From contig JAQNCT010000018.1 of NCBI GenBank assembly GCA_029077825.1, forward strand, positions 1 through 41,001: a DNA stretch of 41,001 bases, given 5' to 3'. Shown here in pieces: positions 1 through 7,772 of the stretch (its first letter is position 1; each line of letters opens with the position of its first letter). The position numbers were made by a program, and so were the translations under genes. The stretch comes from Acidocella sp. (lineage in GTDB: Bacteria; Pseudomonadota; Alphaproteobacteria; Acetobacterales; Acetobacteraceae). The notes beneath the pieces were generated by a model, which searched no databases, was not told the DNA's origin, and saw nothing but the letters and a program-made list of their open reading frames with translations.

Positions 1-98
1 GGGCGAAGCCGGAGGTGAAATGTGTCATTGCGAACGGCTTATAGCACTTAGGGTTGGTTTGGAAACTCGCCCCGGCGAGTGAGGCAGGGGCTTTTTTT
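1..98 (+). other. Upstream-gene tail or leader with terminator-like hairpins
   Basis: No complete gene fits here. One frame ends at TAG 42-44 and another stays open from the window edge to TGA 80-82, so the 3' end of an upstream gene may lie here (cmk is the usual neighbour of rpsA, but I do not recognise it). A 20-codon ORF with GGAGG at 11-15 and ATG at 20-22 ends at the same TGA. Two overlapping inverted repeats follow: ACTCGCC/GGCGAGT (65-71 with 74-80) and GCCCC/GGGGC (69-73 with 87-91). The second runs straight into seven T (92-98). It is either the terminator of the upstream gene or an attenuator-like element before rpsA. Confidence 0.4.
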
Positions 99-143
99 GC
101 GAACCCCCGGATTGCTGGTAGATGGGGGGATTGCTCATGATAG

Positions 144-171
144 TTGACTTCTGCGTATGCACGATTATGAG
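144..171 (+). promoter_or_regulatory. Candidate rpsA promoter
   Basis: TTGACT at 144-149 and TATGAG at 166-171 are separated by 16 bases and resemble a sigma-70-type -35/-10 pair. Transcription would start near 178 and give a leader of about 110 bases before the rpsA ATG. This rests on consensus matching only. Confidence 0.3.
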
Positions 172-290
172 ACGCTCATTCACTTAATCGGGCATCCCCT
201 AGCGGGACAGCTCAGCCGTTGCGTTTGATAGACGTAGTGCAAACCCCCGGGGCGCGAATTGCGCTCCCATTCAAGGATACATCCAGCCAC

Positions 291-2024
291 ATGGCTTCCA
301 TTTCAACTGCTGTTCGTCAACACGACGCCCCTGTTTATTCCGGCCTTGATGATTTTGCCGCCCTTCTTGATTCCTCGCTTGGCATGAATGCCGGGTTTGA
401 AGGCTCAGTTGTAACCGGTACGGTTTTGCGCATTGATGATGACTTCGTCATCGTCGATGTTGGTTTGAAAAGTGAAGGCCGCGTGCCTTTGCGTGAGTTT
501 GCCCCGGTCGGCGCCAAGCCGGAAGTGAATATTGGTGACGTGTTCGACCTGTATATCGAGCGTTACGAAGACAAAGACGGCTCCATGGTGCTCTCGCGCG
601 AGAAGGCACGCCGCGAGGAATCCTGGACCCAGCTTGAAAAGGCTTTTGAAGCCCAGACCCGCGTGAATGGCATTATCCATGGTCGCGTTAAGGGTGGATT
701 CACGGTTGACCTGGGCGGCGCTACTGCGTTTCTGCCGGGCAGCCAGGTTGATATCCGTCCGGTTCGTGATGTCGGCCCGCTTATGGGCATGTCGCAGCCA
801 TTCCAGATTTTGAAGATGGACCGTCAGCGCGGCAATATTGTGGTTTCGCGCCGGGCTGTGTTGGAAGAAACCCGTGCGGAACAGCGTTCTGAGTTGATTT
901 TGGGCCTCAAGGAAGGTCAGATTCTCGATGGCGTGGTCAAGAACATCACCGATTATGGTGCGTTCGTTGATCTCGGCGGCGTCGATGGCCTGTTGCATGT
1001 GACCGACATTGCCTGGAAGCGTATCAATCACCCGGCCGAAGCTCTGGTCATTGGCCAGCCGGTCAAGGTACAAGTGATTCGCTTTAATGCTGACACCCAG
1101 CGTATATCGCTTGGCATGAAGCAGCTTGAGGCTGATCCATGGGAAGGTGTGGACGCCAAGTACCCGCCTGGTGTTAAGGCTTCCGGTCGTGTCACCAATA
1201 TTACTGATTATGGTGCGTTTGTGGAGCTCGAAGCCGGTGTTGAGGGCTTGGTGCATGTTTCCGAAATGTCCTGGACCAAGAAGAACGCGCATCCGGGCAA
1301 AATTGTTTCCACCAGCCAGGAAGTTGACGTTGTGGTGTTGGATGTGGACGCTTCCAAGCGCCGCATTTCACTTGGTCTCAAGCAAGTTACGCGCAACCCG
1401 TGGGAAGAGTTCCAGGATGAACACCCGATTGGGTCAATTTTGGAAGGTGAAATTCGCAACATTACCGAATTTGGCTTGTTCATTGCCATTGGCGCTGAGA
1501 TTGATGGCATGATCCATATGTCAGATATTTCATGGGATGACACCGGTGAGCTGGCGATTGCCAAATATGCCAAGGGTGAGATGGTGAAGGCCAAGGTTCT
1601 CGATATCGACATCGAGAAAGAACGCATCAGCCTTGGGATTAAGCAGTTGGAAGTTGACCCGGCGGCTGGCGTTCTCGACAAAATCCACAAGGGGCAGATT
1701 GTGACCTGCATTGTCACCGCGGTTCAGGCGAACGGCGTTGAAGTGAAGGTTGACGATGTGCTGACTGGCTTTATCCGCCGCGCCGAATTGGCCCGCGATA
1801 AGGCAGACCAGCGCTCCGAGCGTTTTTCGGTGGGTGATAGCATCGACGCCAAGATCACGGCGGTGGACCGCGCCGCCCGTAAGCTGCAGCTCACCATTAA
1901 GGGCAAGGAGATCGACGAAGACAAGTCAGCCGTCGCTGAATTTGGCTCCTCCGACTCTGGCGCCTCCTTAGGTGACATTCTGGGGGCTGCAATCCGCCGC
2001 CGCAACCAGACAACCGAAGACTAA
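291..2024 (+). CDS. rpsA: 30S ribosomal protein S1
   Basis: This is ribosomal protein S1, which binds mRNA at the 30S platform and helps initiate translation. Six S1 (OB-fold) repeats are visible, at roughly residues 38-104, 122-187, 209-277, 294-364, 381-450 and 467-536. The last four carry the typical 'ITDYGAFV' and 'RISLG' signatures. The 577-residue length fits bacterial S1. I use ATG 291 rather than the in-frame TTG at 219: the extra 24 residues do not look like S1, and AAGGA at 274-278 lies just upstream of the ATG. The gene is followed by its own terminator and then ihfB, the common proteobacterial order. The upstream hairpins could be regulatory, but this is not shown. Confidence 0.97.
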   Translation: MASISTAVRQHDAPVYSGLDDFAALLDSSLGMNAGFEGSVVTGTVLRIDDDFVIVDVGLKSEGRVPLREFAPVGAKPEVNIGDVFDLYIERYEDKDGSMVLSREKARREESWTQLEKAFEAQTRVNGIIHGRVKGGFTVDLGGATAFLPGSQVDIRPVRDVGPLMGMSQPFQILKMDRQRGNIVVSRRAVLEETRAEQRSELILGLKEGQILDGVVKNITDYGAFVDLGGVDGLLHVTDIAWKRINHPAEALVIGQPVKVQVIRFNADTQRISLGMKQLEADPWEGVDAKYPPGVKASGRVTNITDYGAFVELEAGVEGLVHVSEMSWTKKNAHPGKIVSTSQEVDVVVLDVDASKRRISLGLKQVTRNPWEEFQDEHPIGSILEGEIRNITEFGLFIAIGAEIDGMIHMSDISWDDTGELAIAKYAKGEMVKAKVLDIDIEKERISLGIKQLEVDPAAGVLDKIHKGQIVTCIVTAVQANGVEVKVDDVLTGFIRRAELARDKADQRSERFSVGDSIDAKITAVDRAARKLQLTIKGKEIDEDKSAVAEFGSSDSGASLGDILGAAIRRRNQTTED

Positions 2025-2052
2025 ATTTTTCTCGAAGTTTGGGGAAATATGG

Positions 2053-2080
2053 AACGGCCTTCCTCGGAGGGCCGTTTTTT
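2053..2080 (+). terminator. Rho-independent terminator of rpsA
   Basis: AACGGCC at 2053-2059 pairs with GGCCGTT at 2070-2076 and is followed by a T run to 2080. It lies 29 bases after the rpsA stop codon. Confidence 0.9.
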
Positions 2081-2174
2081 ATTGGGATGTTGTAGGATAA
2101 AACCCTTGCAACACAATAAGTTATTGACCAAACCCTGCGCTCCTGGCATCGTTGATCACAATTAGGAGAGTTTT

Positions 2175-2495
2175 ATGACACGCTCGGAACTGATTGCAGG
2201 ATTGGCTGAGGATAATCCGCATCTCACGCTGGCGGATGTGGAGAGAATTGTATCCTCATTTTTTGACGAGATGACCGCGGCTTTGGCGCGCGGCGAGCGG
2301 GTGGAATTGCGCGGCTTTGGCGCTTTTACCGTGAAGCACCGCAACGCCAGGGCCGGGCGTAACCCGCGTACCGGTGAGGCGGTGGAGGTTGCGCAAAAAT
2401 CAGTCCCGTTTTTCAAGGCCGGCAAGGAGTTGCGGGAGCGGATCAACAAGCCCATCTCTGTGCCGGTTGCGAAAAAGAACGGAGTTAAAAGCTGA
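2175..2495 (+). CDS. ihfB: Integration host factor subunit beta
   Basis: This is a 106-residue HU/IHF-family protein that dimerises and bends DNA sharply. It acts in nucleoid structure, recombination and promoter architecture. The family signature in the beta-arm, GRNPRTGE (residues 61-68), is intact and precedes the DNA-intercalating arm tip. The position directly after rpsA and before lapA identifies it as the beta subunit (ihfB/himD) rather than HU or IHF-alpha. The Shine-Dalgarno sequence TAGGAG lies 7 bases before the ATG. Its stop codon overlaps the proposed CTG start of lapA. Confidence 0.95.
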   Translation: MTRSELIAGLAEDNPHLTLADVERIVSSFFDEMTAALARGERVELRGFGAFTVKHRNARAGRNPRTGEAVEVAQKSVPFFKAGKELRERINKPISVPVAKKNGVKS

Positions 2496-2779
2496 AAATT
2501 TTTCGAAGCGTCATCGGGTTTTTGATTTTACTGGCCCTGGTGATATTTTTACTCTCTAATCGTTTGCCGGTTCCGGTGGGGTTCTGGCCGTTCAACGTCT
2601 CGCTCTCCTTGCCGTTTGGCGCGGTGGTGCTGGCAGGTTTAGTGCTGGGGTTTTTCATCGGACTGCTGGCGCATTTGCCCAAACGCCTCAGCGCGTCGCG
2701 GCGCGCCAACCGGGCGGAGAAGCGGGTGGCCGAACTTGAAGGAAAATTGGCGGCAACGCCGCCGAACGCCGCGCGATGA
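2492..2779 (+). CDS. lapA: LapA-family (DUF1049) inner-membrane protein
   Basis: This is a 95-residue membrane protein of the lipopolysaccharide assembly protein A family. Two hydrophobic segments (about residues 4-22 and 38-60) are followed by a basic, coiled-coil-like tail. In this frame an in-phase TAA at 2486-2488 bounds the N-terminus, and no ATG or GTG lies before the first helix. CTG at 2492 is therefore the best start: GGAG at 2481-2484 sits 7 bases upstream, and the product then begins [10 protein letters not shown], as expected for the family. CTG overlaps the ihfB TGA (CTGA). TTG at 2522 is the alternative start, but it would cut into helix 1. The gene is coupled to pyrF by an ATGA overlap. 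LapA acts with LapB/YciM in regulating LPS synthesis in E. coli; the role here is inferred from family and position. Confidence 0.85.
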   Translation: MKIFRSVIGFLILLALVIFLLSNRLPVPVGFWPFNVSLSLPFGAVVLAGLVLGFFIGLLAHLPKRLSASRRANRAEKRVAELEGKLAATPPNAAR

Positions 2780-3471
2780 CCCAAAACATTCAACGTTTGA
2801 TCGCGGCGATTGACACCGCCGATGCCTCTCATGCGGCCGATTTGATCCGGCAGGTGGGGCCGTATTGTGGGCGGGTGAAGTTGGGGCTGGAGTTTTTTTT
2901 AAAGCATGGCCCGGCGGGGGTAGCGGCTTTTGGCAACGTGCCGCTGTTTTTGGACCTCAAGCTGCATGATATTCCGAATACGGTAAGCAAAGCGGTGAGT
3001 TCTCTGTCGGTTTTAAACGTGGCGATGTTGACGGTTCATGCGGCGGGCGGGACAAAGATGATCGAAGCGGCGGTGGCGGCTGCGGGTGCCAAAGGCCCCA
3101 CGCGCCCAGCGATTTTGGCGGTGACGGTGTTAACTAGCCTGGATGCCGCAGCACTTTACAGTATTGGGGTATCTGGTGGCACCACCCAGCAGGTTTTGCG
3201 GCTGGGCAAGCTGGCCCTTGATGCCGGGGCTGACGGGCTGGTTTGTTCAGCCCATGAATTAGCGCCGTTGCGCGATGCATTTGGCGCGGCGCCGATTTTG
3301 GTGGTGCCGGGGATTCGCCCGGTTGGCAGCGCAGCTGGTGATCAGGCGCGGGTGATGACCCCGCAAGCCGCCGTGCAAGCCGGGGCCAGCTATATTGTGG
3401 TGGGCCGGCCGATTACCGAAGCCGCTGACCCGGCGGCAGCGGCGGCGGCGATTGCGGATGTTATATTGTGA
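2776..3471 (+). CDS. pyrF: Orotidine 5'-phosphate decarboxylase
   Basis: This enzyme catalyses the last step of de novo UMP synthesis, decarboxylating OMP to UMP in the cytoplasm. The catalytic motif DLKLHDIPNTV is at residues 60-70 and supplies the Asp-Lys-Asp network. Phosphate-loop elements VVPGIRP (176-182) and IVVGRPIT (207-214) are present. At 231 residues it has the normal length for the bacterial short class. The start overlaps the lapA stop as ATGA, and its own stop overlaps the trpF start as GTGA, so translation is likely coupled along ihfB-lapA-pyrF-trpF. Confidence 0.97.
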   Translation: MTQNIQRLIAAIDTADASHAADLIRQVGPYCGRVKLGLEFFLKHGPAGVAAFGNVPLFLDLKLHDIPNTVSKAVSSLSVLNVAMLTVHAAGGTKMIEAAVAAAGAKGPTRPAILAVTVLTSLDAAALYSIGVSGGTTQQVLRLGKLALDAGADGLVCSAHELAPLRDAFGAAPILVVPGIRPVGSAAGDQARVMTPQAAVQAGASYIVVGRPITEAADPAAAAAAIADVIL

Positions 3472-4088
3472 CCAAGGTTAAAATTTGCGGCATTAATAGC
3501 GATGCGGCATTTGATGCCACCGTAGCGGCAGGGGCCGATTATGTTGGGTTTGTATTTTTTGAACGCTCGCCGCGGTTCATCACGGGGCCACAGGCGGCGG
3601 CACTGTCGGCGCGTCAAGTGGGCGGCCCGCAGCGGGTGGGGCTGTTTGTGAAGCCCGATGCGGCTTTCGTGCAAGCGGTGCTGGCCGAGGTAAAGCTCGA
3701 TTTTTTACAAATTTATGGTGATGCCGCCCTGTGCGCCGAGATGACAAGGGTAACGGGCCTTCCGGTCTGGCGGGCGGTGGGGATAGCCACACCGGGCGAT
3801 TTGCCGGGAGCGGTCGTCGCCGAGACCGGGTTTATTATTGAGGCGGCGGCCCCAAAGGATGCCACAAGGCCGGGCGGCAATGCCATGACGTTCGATTGGT
3901 CGGTGCTTGCGGGCTGGCAAGCCCCTGCCCCCTGGCTGCTGGGCGGCGGGTTGAGGGCGGATAATGTGGCGCAAGCTATAAATATTTCGGGTGCACCTGG
4001 GGTAGATGTGTCCTCGGGCGTCGAAACTTCGCCAGGGGTAAAATCAGCGGTGTTGATCCGCCAGTTCATCGCGGCGGCAAAATCGTAA
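3468..4088 (+). CDS. trpF: Phosphoribosylanthranilate isomerase
   Basis: This is a TIM-barrel isomerase of tryptophan synthesis that converts N-(5'-phosphoribosyl)anthranilate to CdRP. The N-terminal motif KICGI contains the catalytic Cys7, and FDWSVLAG supplies the usual catalytic Asp region. The C-terminal GVDVSSGVE loop binds phosphate. At 206 residues the length is normal. The start is GTG at 3468, overlapping the pyrF stop (GTGA). In many alphaproteobacteria trpB and trpA follow directly. Here they do not, and a HAD phosphatase gene comes next. Confidence 0.96.
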   Translation: MTKVKICGINSDAAFDATVAAGADYVGFVFFERSPRFITGPQAAALSARQVGGPQRVGLFVKPDAAFVQAVLAEVKLDFLQIYGDAALCAEMTRVTGLPVWRAVGIATPGDLPGAVVAETGFIIEAAAPKDATRPGGNAMTFDWSVLAGWQAPAPWLLGGGLRADNVAQAINISGAPGVDVSSGVETSPGVKSAVLIRQFIAAAKS

Positions 4089-4110
4089 GCAAAACCAACC
4101 AGGGCGAAAA

Positions 4111-4869
4111 ATGAGAAAATTACAGGCGCTGATTTTCGATGTGGATGGCACTCTGGCTGAGACTGAGCGGGATGGCCACCGCCTGGCTTTCAACCAAGCT
4201 TTCGCTGATTTTGGCCTGGATTGGCAATGGGACGTGGCAACCTATGGCGCGCTGCTGGCCGTTACCGGCGGCAAAGAGAGGATGTTGGCCTATTGGCAGC
4301 AGCGTGACCCACAAGCCGCCGCCAAGCCTGATGCCCCAGCCCTGATTGCGCAACTGCACAGGCGCAAAACCGCGCATTATGTGCGGCTGGTGGAATCTGG
4401 CGCGCTCATGCTGCGACCCGGCGTCGCGCGGCTGCTGGATGAGGCAGAGGCCCATGGTTTGAAGCTCGCGATCGCCACCACCACCACGGTTGAAAATGTC
4501 GTCGCGCTGCTCGAAGCCACCCTCGGTCAAGGCTCCGCTGCCCGTTTTGCCGCGATCGGTGCCGGTGACATTGTGCCGCGCAAAAAGCCTGATCCGGGCA
4601 TTTATCTATGGGTGCTGGAACAGTTGCGGCTGGAGGCAGGGGATTGTCTGGCGTTTGAGGATTCCCGCGCTGGCTGGTCTGCTGCTGATGGTGCGGGGCT
4701 GGCCACCATTGTTACCAGCTGTGCTTACACCGCGGATGAAAGCTTCCCGGAAGCCCGCGCCTGGTTGAACGGCTTGGGGGAGCCGCAAGCCCCGGCGCGT
4801 GGATATTACCGTGGCGCGCCATGGTCCGGGATGGTGACGGTGCCGCTGCTGGAGACGTGGTGCTGCTAG
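4111..4869 (+). CDS. HAD-superfamily phosphatase, CbbY/GPH-like
   Basis: This 252-residue cytoplasmic hydrolase shows all HAD motifs: DVDGT with the nucleophile and acid/base aspartates D10 and D12, a Thr-rich motif II (ATTTT), the lysine of RKKPDPGIY, and motif IV FEDSRAG. The cap insertion after motif I places it in the CbbY/phosphoglycolate-phosphatase-like subfamily. CbbY proper removes xylulose-1,5-bisphosphate in RuBisCO organisms. No cbb genes are in view, so the substrate is undetermined. It starts 22 bases after trpF and may be in the same transcript. Its last codons and stop are tandemly duplicated just downstream (4859-4870 and 4873-4884). Confidence 0.85.
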   Translation: MRKLQALIFDVDGTLAETERDGHRLAFNQAFADFGLDWQWDVATYGALLAVTGGKERMLAYWQQRDPQAAAKPDAPALIAQLHRRKTAHYVRLVESGALMLRPGVARLLDEAEAHGLKLAIATTTTVENVVALLEATLGQGSAARFAAIGAGDIVPRKKPDPGIYLWVLEQLRLEAGDCLAFEDSRAGWSAADGAGLATIVTSCAYTADESFPEARAWLNGLGEPQAPARGYYRGAPWSGMVTVPLLETWCC

Positions 4870-4884
4870 CCGGGTGCTGCTAGC
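4859..4884 (+). repeat. Short tandem duplication over a stop codon
   Basis: The 12-mer GGTGCTGCTAGC occurs at 4859-4870 and again at 4873-4884 (period 14). The first copy contains the final codons and TAG of the CbbY-like gene. The second copy lies in the gap to the convergent SGNH gene. Confidence 0.8.
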
Positions 4885-4907
4885 AGTGTGCTGCAACTTT
4901 GGGCGCG

Positions 4908-5672
4908 TTAATTTTTGGTGTAACGCTTTACGTAAGGCTCAATAAAAGCGGCAATCCGGGCCATGCCTTCGGCATCCGGGTGCAGTGCCGGTTCTGGCGG
5001 GGTCATTTTCGGGTCCACATACAGGCTGGCGTCAGTTTTACCATCTATTTTGCCATTGATGGTGAGGGCCGGGCTGACATCAACGAAGGTGACCAGCGGG
5101 TCGTTGGCATAGCGCGCCGCCAAAGCCTTGTTGATGATGCGGGTTTGCTGGTCAACCCAGGCTGAACGGACAGAGGGCAGGATGCCGAGCAATAAAATAT
5201 GCGCATCCGGCAGGTAGGTATGGGTTTTGGCGACCACCGCCTCGATGCCGGGAATGGTGAGGGTGGAATCCCAATGCACACGGCCTAGATTATTTGCGCC
5301 GATCAAGATGATGGCGAGGCTGGGGTCAAGCCGTGCGACTTCACCGTGGTCGAGCCTCCAGATCAGGCTGGCGGTGGTGTCACCGATGAAGCCGAAATTC
5401 AGGGCGTCATACGGGCCATAATATTTTTGCCAGACCGGCAGCACATTATCATAGCCATGGGTGCCTTGGCGTTGCCAATATTGGGTGATGGAATCGCCCA
5501 GCCACACGATGCGGGCCTGCGGGTTGGCCTTGGCATCGGTGAGGCTTTGCGCGAAGCGCTGATGCCACCATGGCAGGTTGCTGCGGTCCAGCGGGTTGAT
5601 CGCCGGGTTGGTTTTGGCGATGGCTGACAATGGTGAGAGGAAAATCAAAGCACTTAGGAAAAACCTTAACAT
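4908..5672 (-). CDS. Exported SGNH/GDSL-family hydrolase
   Basis: This is a 254-residue secreted or periplasmic esterase-like protein. An N-terminal signal peptide (MLRFFLSALIFLSPLSAIA) is followed by block I GDSIT with nucleophile Ser61, block II FGFIGD (about 93-98), block III GANN (126-129, the GxN oxyanion residue present) and a C-terminal HPDAEG with the catalytic His231. The Asp of the usual DxxH block V is replaced: Pro228 stands at that position. I chose ATG 5672 because it starts the signal peptide and lies one base after the uppP stop; the upstream TTG (5684) lies inside uppP. The family acts on acylated sugars, lipids or peptidoglycan, and the substrate here is unknown. The tight pairing with uppP suggests a cell-envelope role. 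Confidence 0.85.
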   Translation of the reverse strand: MLRFFLSALIFLSPLSAIAKTNPAINPLDRSNLPWWHQRFAQSLTDAKANPQARIVWLGDSITQYWQRQGTHGYDNVLPVWQKYYGPYDALNFGFIGDTTASLIWRLDHGEVARLDPSLAIILIGANNLGRVHWDSTLTIPGIEAVVAKTHTYLPDAHILLLGILPSVRSAWVDQQTRIINKALAARYANDPLVTFVDVSPALTINGKIDGKTDASLYVDPKMTPPEPALHPDAEGMARIAAFIEPYVKRYTKN

Positions 5673-5673
5673 T

Positions 5674-6510
5674 TCACAGACCAATCGATATCAGCAGGAA
5701 GCTGGCGGCACCGAAAATAGCGCAGTACCAGGCAAAGGGTTTTAAGGCCCAGGCATCATGATCACGGAAATAGCGCATCAGGAAAGCGGTGCTGGCGTAG
5801 GCCACAACACCGGCGACAATGGCTGCGATGGTGGCGATGCCGAACAAGGCGTGGATTTCATGGCCTTTGAGTAATTTTGGAATTTCCAACACGCTGGCGG
5901 CGAATATTACGGGTGTGCCCATCAGGAAGGTGAATTTGGCGGCAGCCTCATGCGGCACGCCGCGCCGTAAGCCGCCGACAATGGCAGCACCAGAGCGGGA
6001 AATACCCGGCAGGAAAGCGAGGCACTGGAACATGCCGATGATGAGGGCATCAGTGTAGGTGAGATTGTCAGTGCGCTTGGCCCCGCGTGTGCGCATGGTT
6101 TCACCCAACAGCAACAGCCCGGCATTGGCGACAAGGAATGCACACGCAATCAGTGGGCTGGCGAAGAGATGCTGTACGGGTTTTTTGACAGCGAATCCGA
6201 TAATTACGGCGGGCAGCGTGGCCACCACCAGCCGGGCCAGAATACCGCGTTGGACCGCCACTTCCACGGCATAGCCGCGGCCTAACACGCCGCGCAGCAT
6301 GGCGACCCAGTCTTGCCAGAAATAGGCCAGTAGGCCGATGGCGGTGCCGAAATGCAGCATCACCAGGAATGGCAGGAAGCCCGGTGAGGCCTGGTCGATA
6401 TTCCACTTGAAAAGAGCAGGGACGATTACCGCATGGCCGAGGCTACTGACAGGAAATAACTCGGTCGCCCCTTGCAGAATGGCGAACATGATGGCGTGTA
6501 GAAAATCCAT
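5674..6510 (-). CDS. uppP: Undecaprenyl-diphosphatase
   Basis: This integral inner-membrane enzyme (BacA family) dephosphorylates undecaprenyl diphosphate to recycle the lipid carrier for peptidoglycan and O-antigen synthesis; overexpression gives bacitracin resistance. The two catalytic regions are present: LQGATELFPVSSLGH (residues 12-26, with Glu17) and PGISRSGAAI (168-177). At 278 residues, with multiple hydrophobic helices, it is of normal size. The start at ATG 6510 is preceded by GGAG and begins the family's conserved N-terminus; longer forms would add 20 unrelated residues. It is divergent from the MFS gene across 86 bases and directly upstream of the SGNH hydrolase. Confidence 0.95.
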   Translation of the reverse strand: MDFLHAIMFAILQGATELFPVSSLGHAVIVPALFKWNIDQASPGFLPFLVMLHFGTAIGLLAYFWQDWVAMLRGVLGRGYAVEVAVQRGILARLVVATLPAVIIGFAVKKPVQHLFASPLIACAFLVANAGLLLLGETMRTRGAKRTDNLTYTDALIIGMFQCLAFLPGISRSGAAIVGGLRRGVPHEAAAKFTFLMGTPVIFAASVLEIPKLLKGHEIHALFGIATIAAIVAGVVAYASTAFLMRYFRDHDAWALKPFAWYCAIFGAASFLLISIGL

Positions 6511-6596
6511 GGAAGGCTCCGGTATGGTTAGCTGGCGCAAGGCGGTCGCGCTTGGCGGTGCATTGCACAAAACAGATGGCGCGTTAAGTCAGCTTT

Positions 6597-7772
6597 ATGA
6601 ACGATACAACAGCAACCGCGCCCAAACCTGCCTTAGTGTTTCTCCTTGCCGCTTCATGCGGCATTATTGTGGCAAATATTTATTATGCGCAGCCATTGGT
6701 GGGGCTGATTGCGCCGGCCATCGGGATAAATGCGCACGAGGCCAGCCTGATTGTGACACTGACACAGCTTGGCTACGCCGGCGGTTTGTTACTGCTGGTG
6801 CCGCTGGGTGATATTATCGAGAACCGGCTATTACTGACCATTATGGTAGTGGCGGCGATTCCGCCGCTGTTGGTGGCAACGTTTGCGCAGTCGGCCGGAG
6901 TGTTTCTAGCGGCGGCGGGGGCGATTGGGCTGACTTCGGTGGCGGTGCAGATGCTGGTGCCGTTGGCGGCCAATCTGGCACCTGACCATTTGCGGGGCCG
7001 TATTGTGGGCACGGTGGTGAGTGGCCTGCTGGTGGGGGTTTTGCTGGCGCGGCCAGTGGCGAGCCTGGTTGCGCAGGCGTTTGGCTGGCGGGCGGTTTTT
7101 GGAATTTCAGCTGGTTTGATGTTGCTGTTGGCCGTAGTGTTGCGCATGGCGCTGCCACGGCTGCAGCCCCATTCAACGCATCATTATGTTCTGCTGTTGG
7201 TGTCGCTGTTGAAACTACCGTTTAACACGCCCCTATTGCGGCACCGCGCGGTGTATCAGGCGGCGGCATTTGGCTGTTTTAGCCTGTTCTGGACCGCCGT
7301 GCCGTTGCTGTTGACGCAGGAGTTTGGCTATTCGCAGTTTGGCGTTGCGATGTTTGCGTTGGTGGGGGCGGCGGGTGCCGTGATGGCGCCGGTTGCCGGG
7401 CGGTTGGCGGACCGTGGCTATGGCCGAACGGGAACTATTATGGCCCTGATCTCCATCACTCTGTCATTTGGGTTGGCGGCTTGGGGCGGCCTGGGGGCGC
7501 ATTCGGTGATCGTTCTGGCGATTGCTTGTGTTATGCTGGATTGTGGCGTGCAAGCGAATTTGGTGTTTGGCCAGCGGGCGATTTTTGCGCTGGCCCCCTC
7601 GATGCGGGCGCGTTTGAATGGTGTGTTTTTGGCAATGCTATTTTTGGGCGGCGCATTTGGCTCGGCGATTACCAGCCCGATTTTGACGCATTTCGGCTGG
7701 GCTGGAATTTGTGCGGCGGGAGTTGTAGCGCCGTTGCTGGCGTTGGCTTACTTTGCCTTGGTGGAACGCTGA
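6597..7772 (+). CDS. MFS transporter (DHA1-type drug/metabolite exporter)
   Basis: This 391-residue protein has about 12 hydrophobic segments and the N-terminal signature NIYYAQP followed by the loop 2-3 element GDIIENR, typical of the YnfM/DHA1-like branch of the major facilitator superfamily. It should be a proton-driven inner-membrane exporter of drugs or metabolites, with substrate unknown. It has no linked regulator. Its 3' end overlaps the convergent DNA glycosylase gene by 25 bases, so there is no space for a separate terminator between them. Confidence 0.88.
   Translation: MNDTTATAPKPALVFLLAASCGIIVANIYYAQPLVGLIAPAIGINAHEASLIVTLTQLGYAGGLLLLVPLGDIIENRLLLTIMVVAAIPPLLVATFAQSAGVFLAAAGAIGLTSVAVQMLVPLAANLAPDHLRGRIVGTVVSGLLVGVLLARPVASLVAQAFGWRAVFGISAGLMLLLAVVLRMALPRLQPHSTHHYVLLLVSLLKLPFNTPLLRHRAVYQAAAFGCFSLFWTAVPLLLTQEFGYSQFGVAMFALVGAAGAVMAPVAGRLADRGYGRTGTIMALISITLSFGLAAWGGLGAHSVIVLAIACVMLDCGVQANLVFGQRAIFALAPSMRARLNGVFLAMLFLGGAFGSAITSPILTHFGWAGICAAGVVAPLLALAYFALVER

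Noticed and set aside
20-82. Twenty-codon ORF with a Shine-Dalgarno sequence, as a real gene
   Set aside because: It is too short to judge, the same frame is open to the window edge, and it may be the tail of an upstream gene.
405-1292. Long open frame antisense to rpsA (about 295 codons)
   Set aside because: It lies wholly opposite the S1 gene, has no recognisable domain, and its length follows from the codon bias of rpsA.
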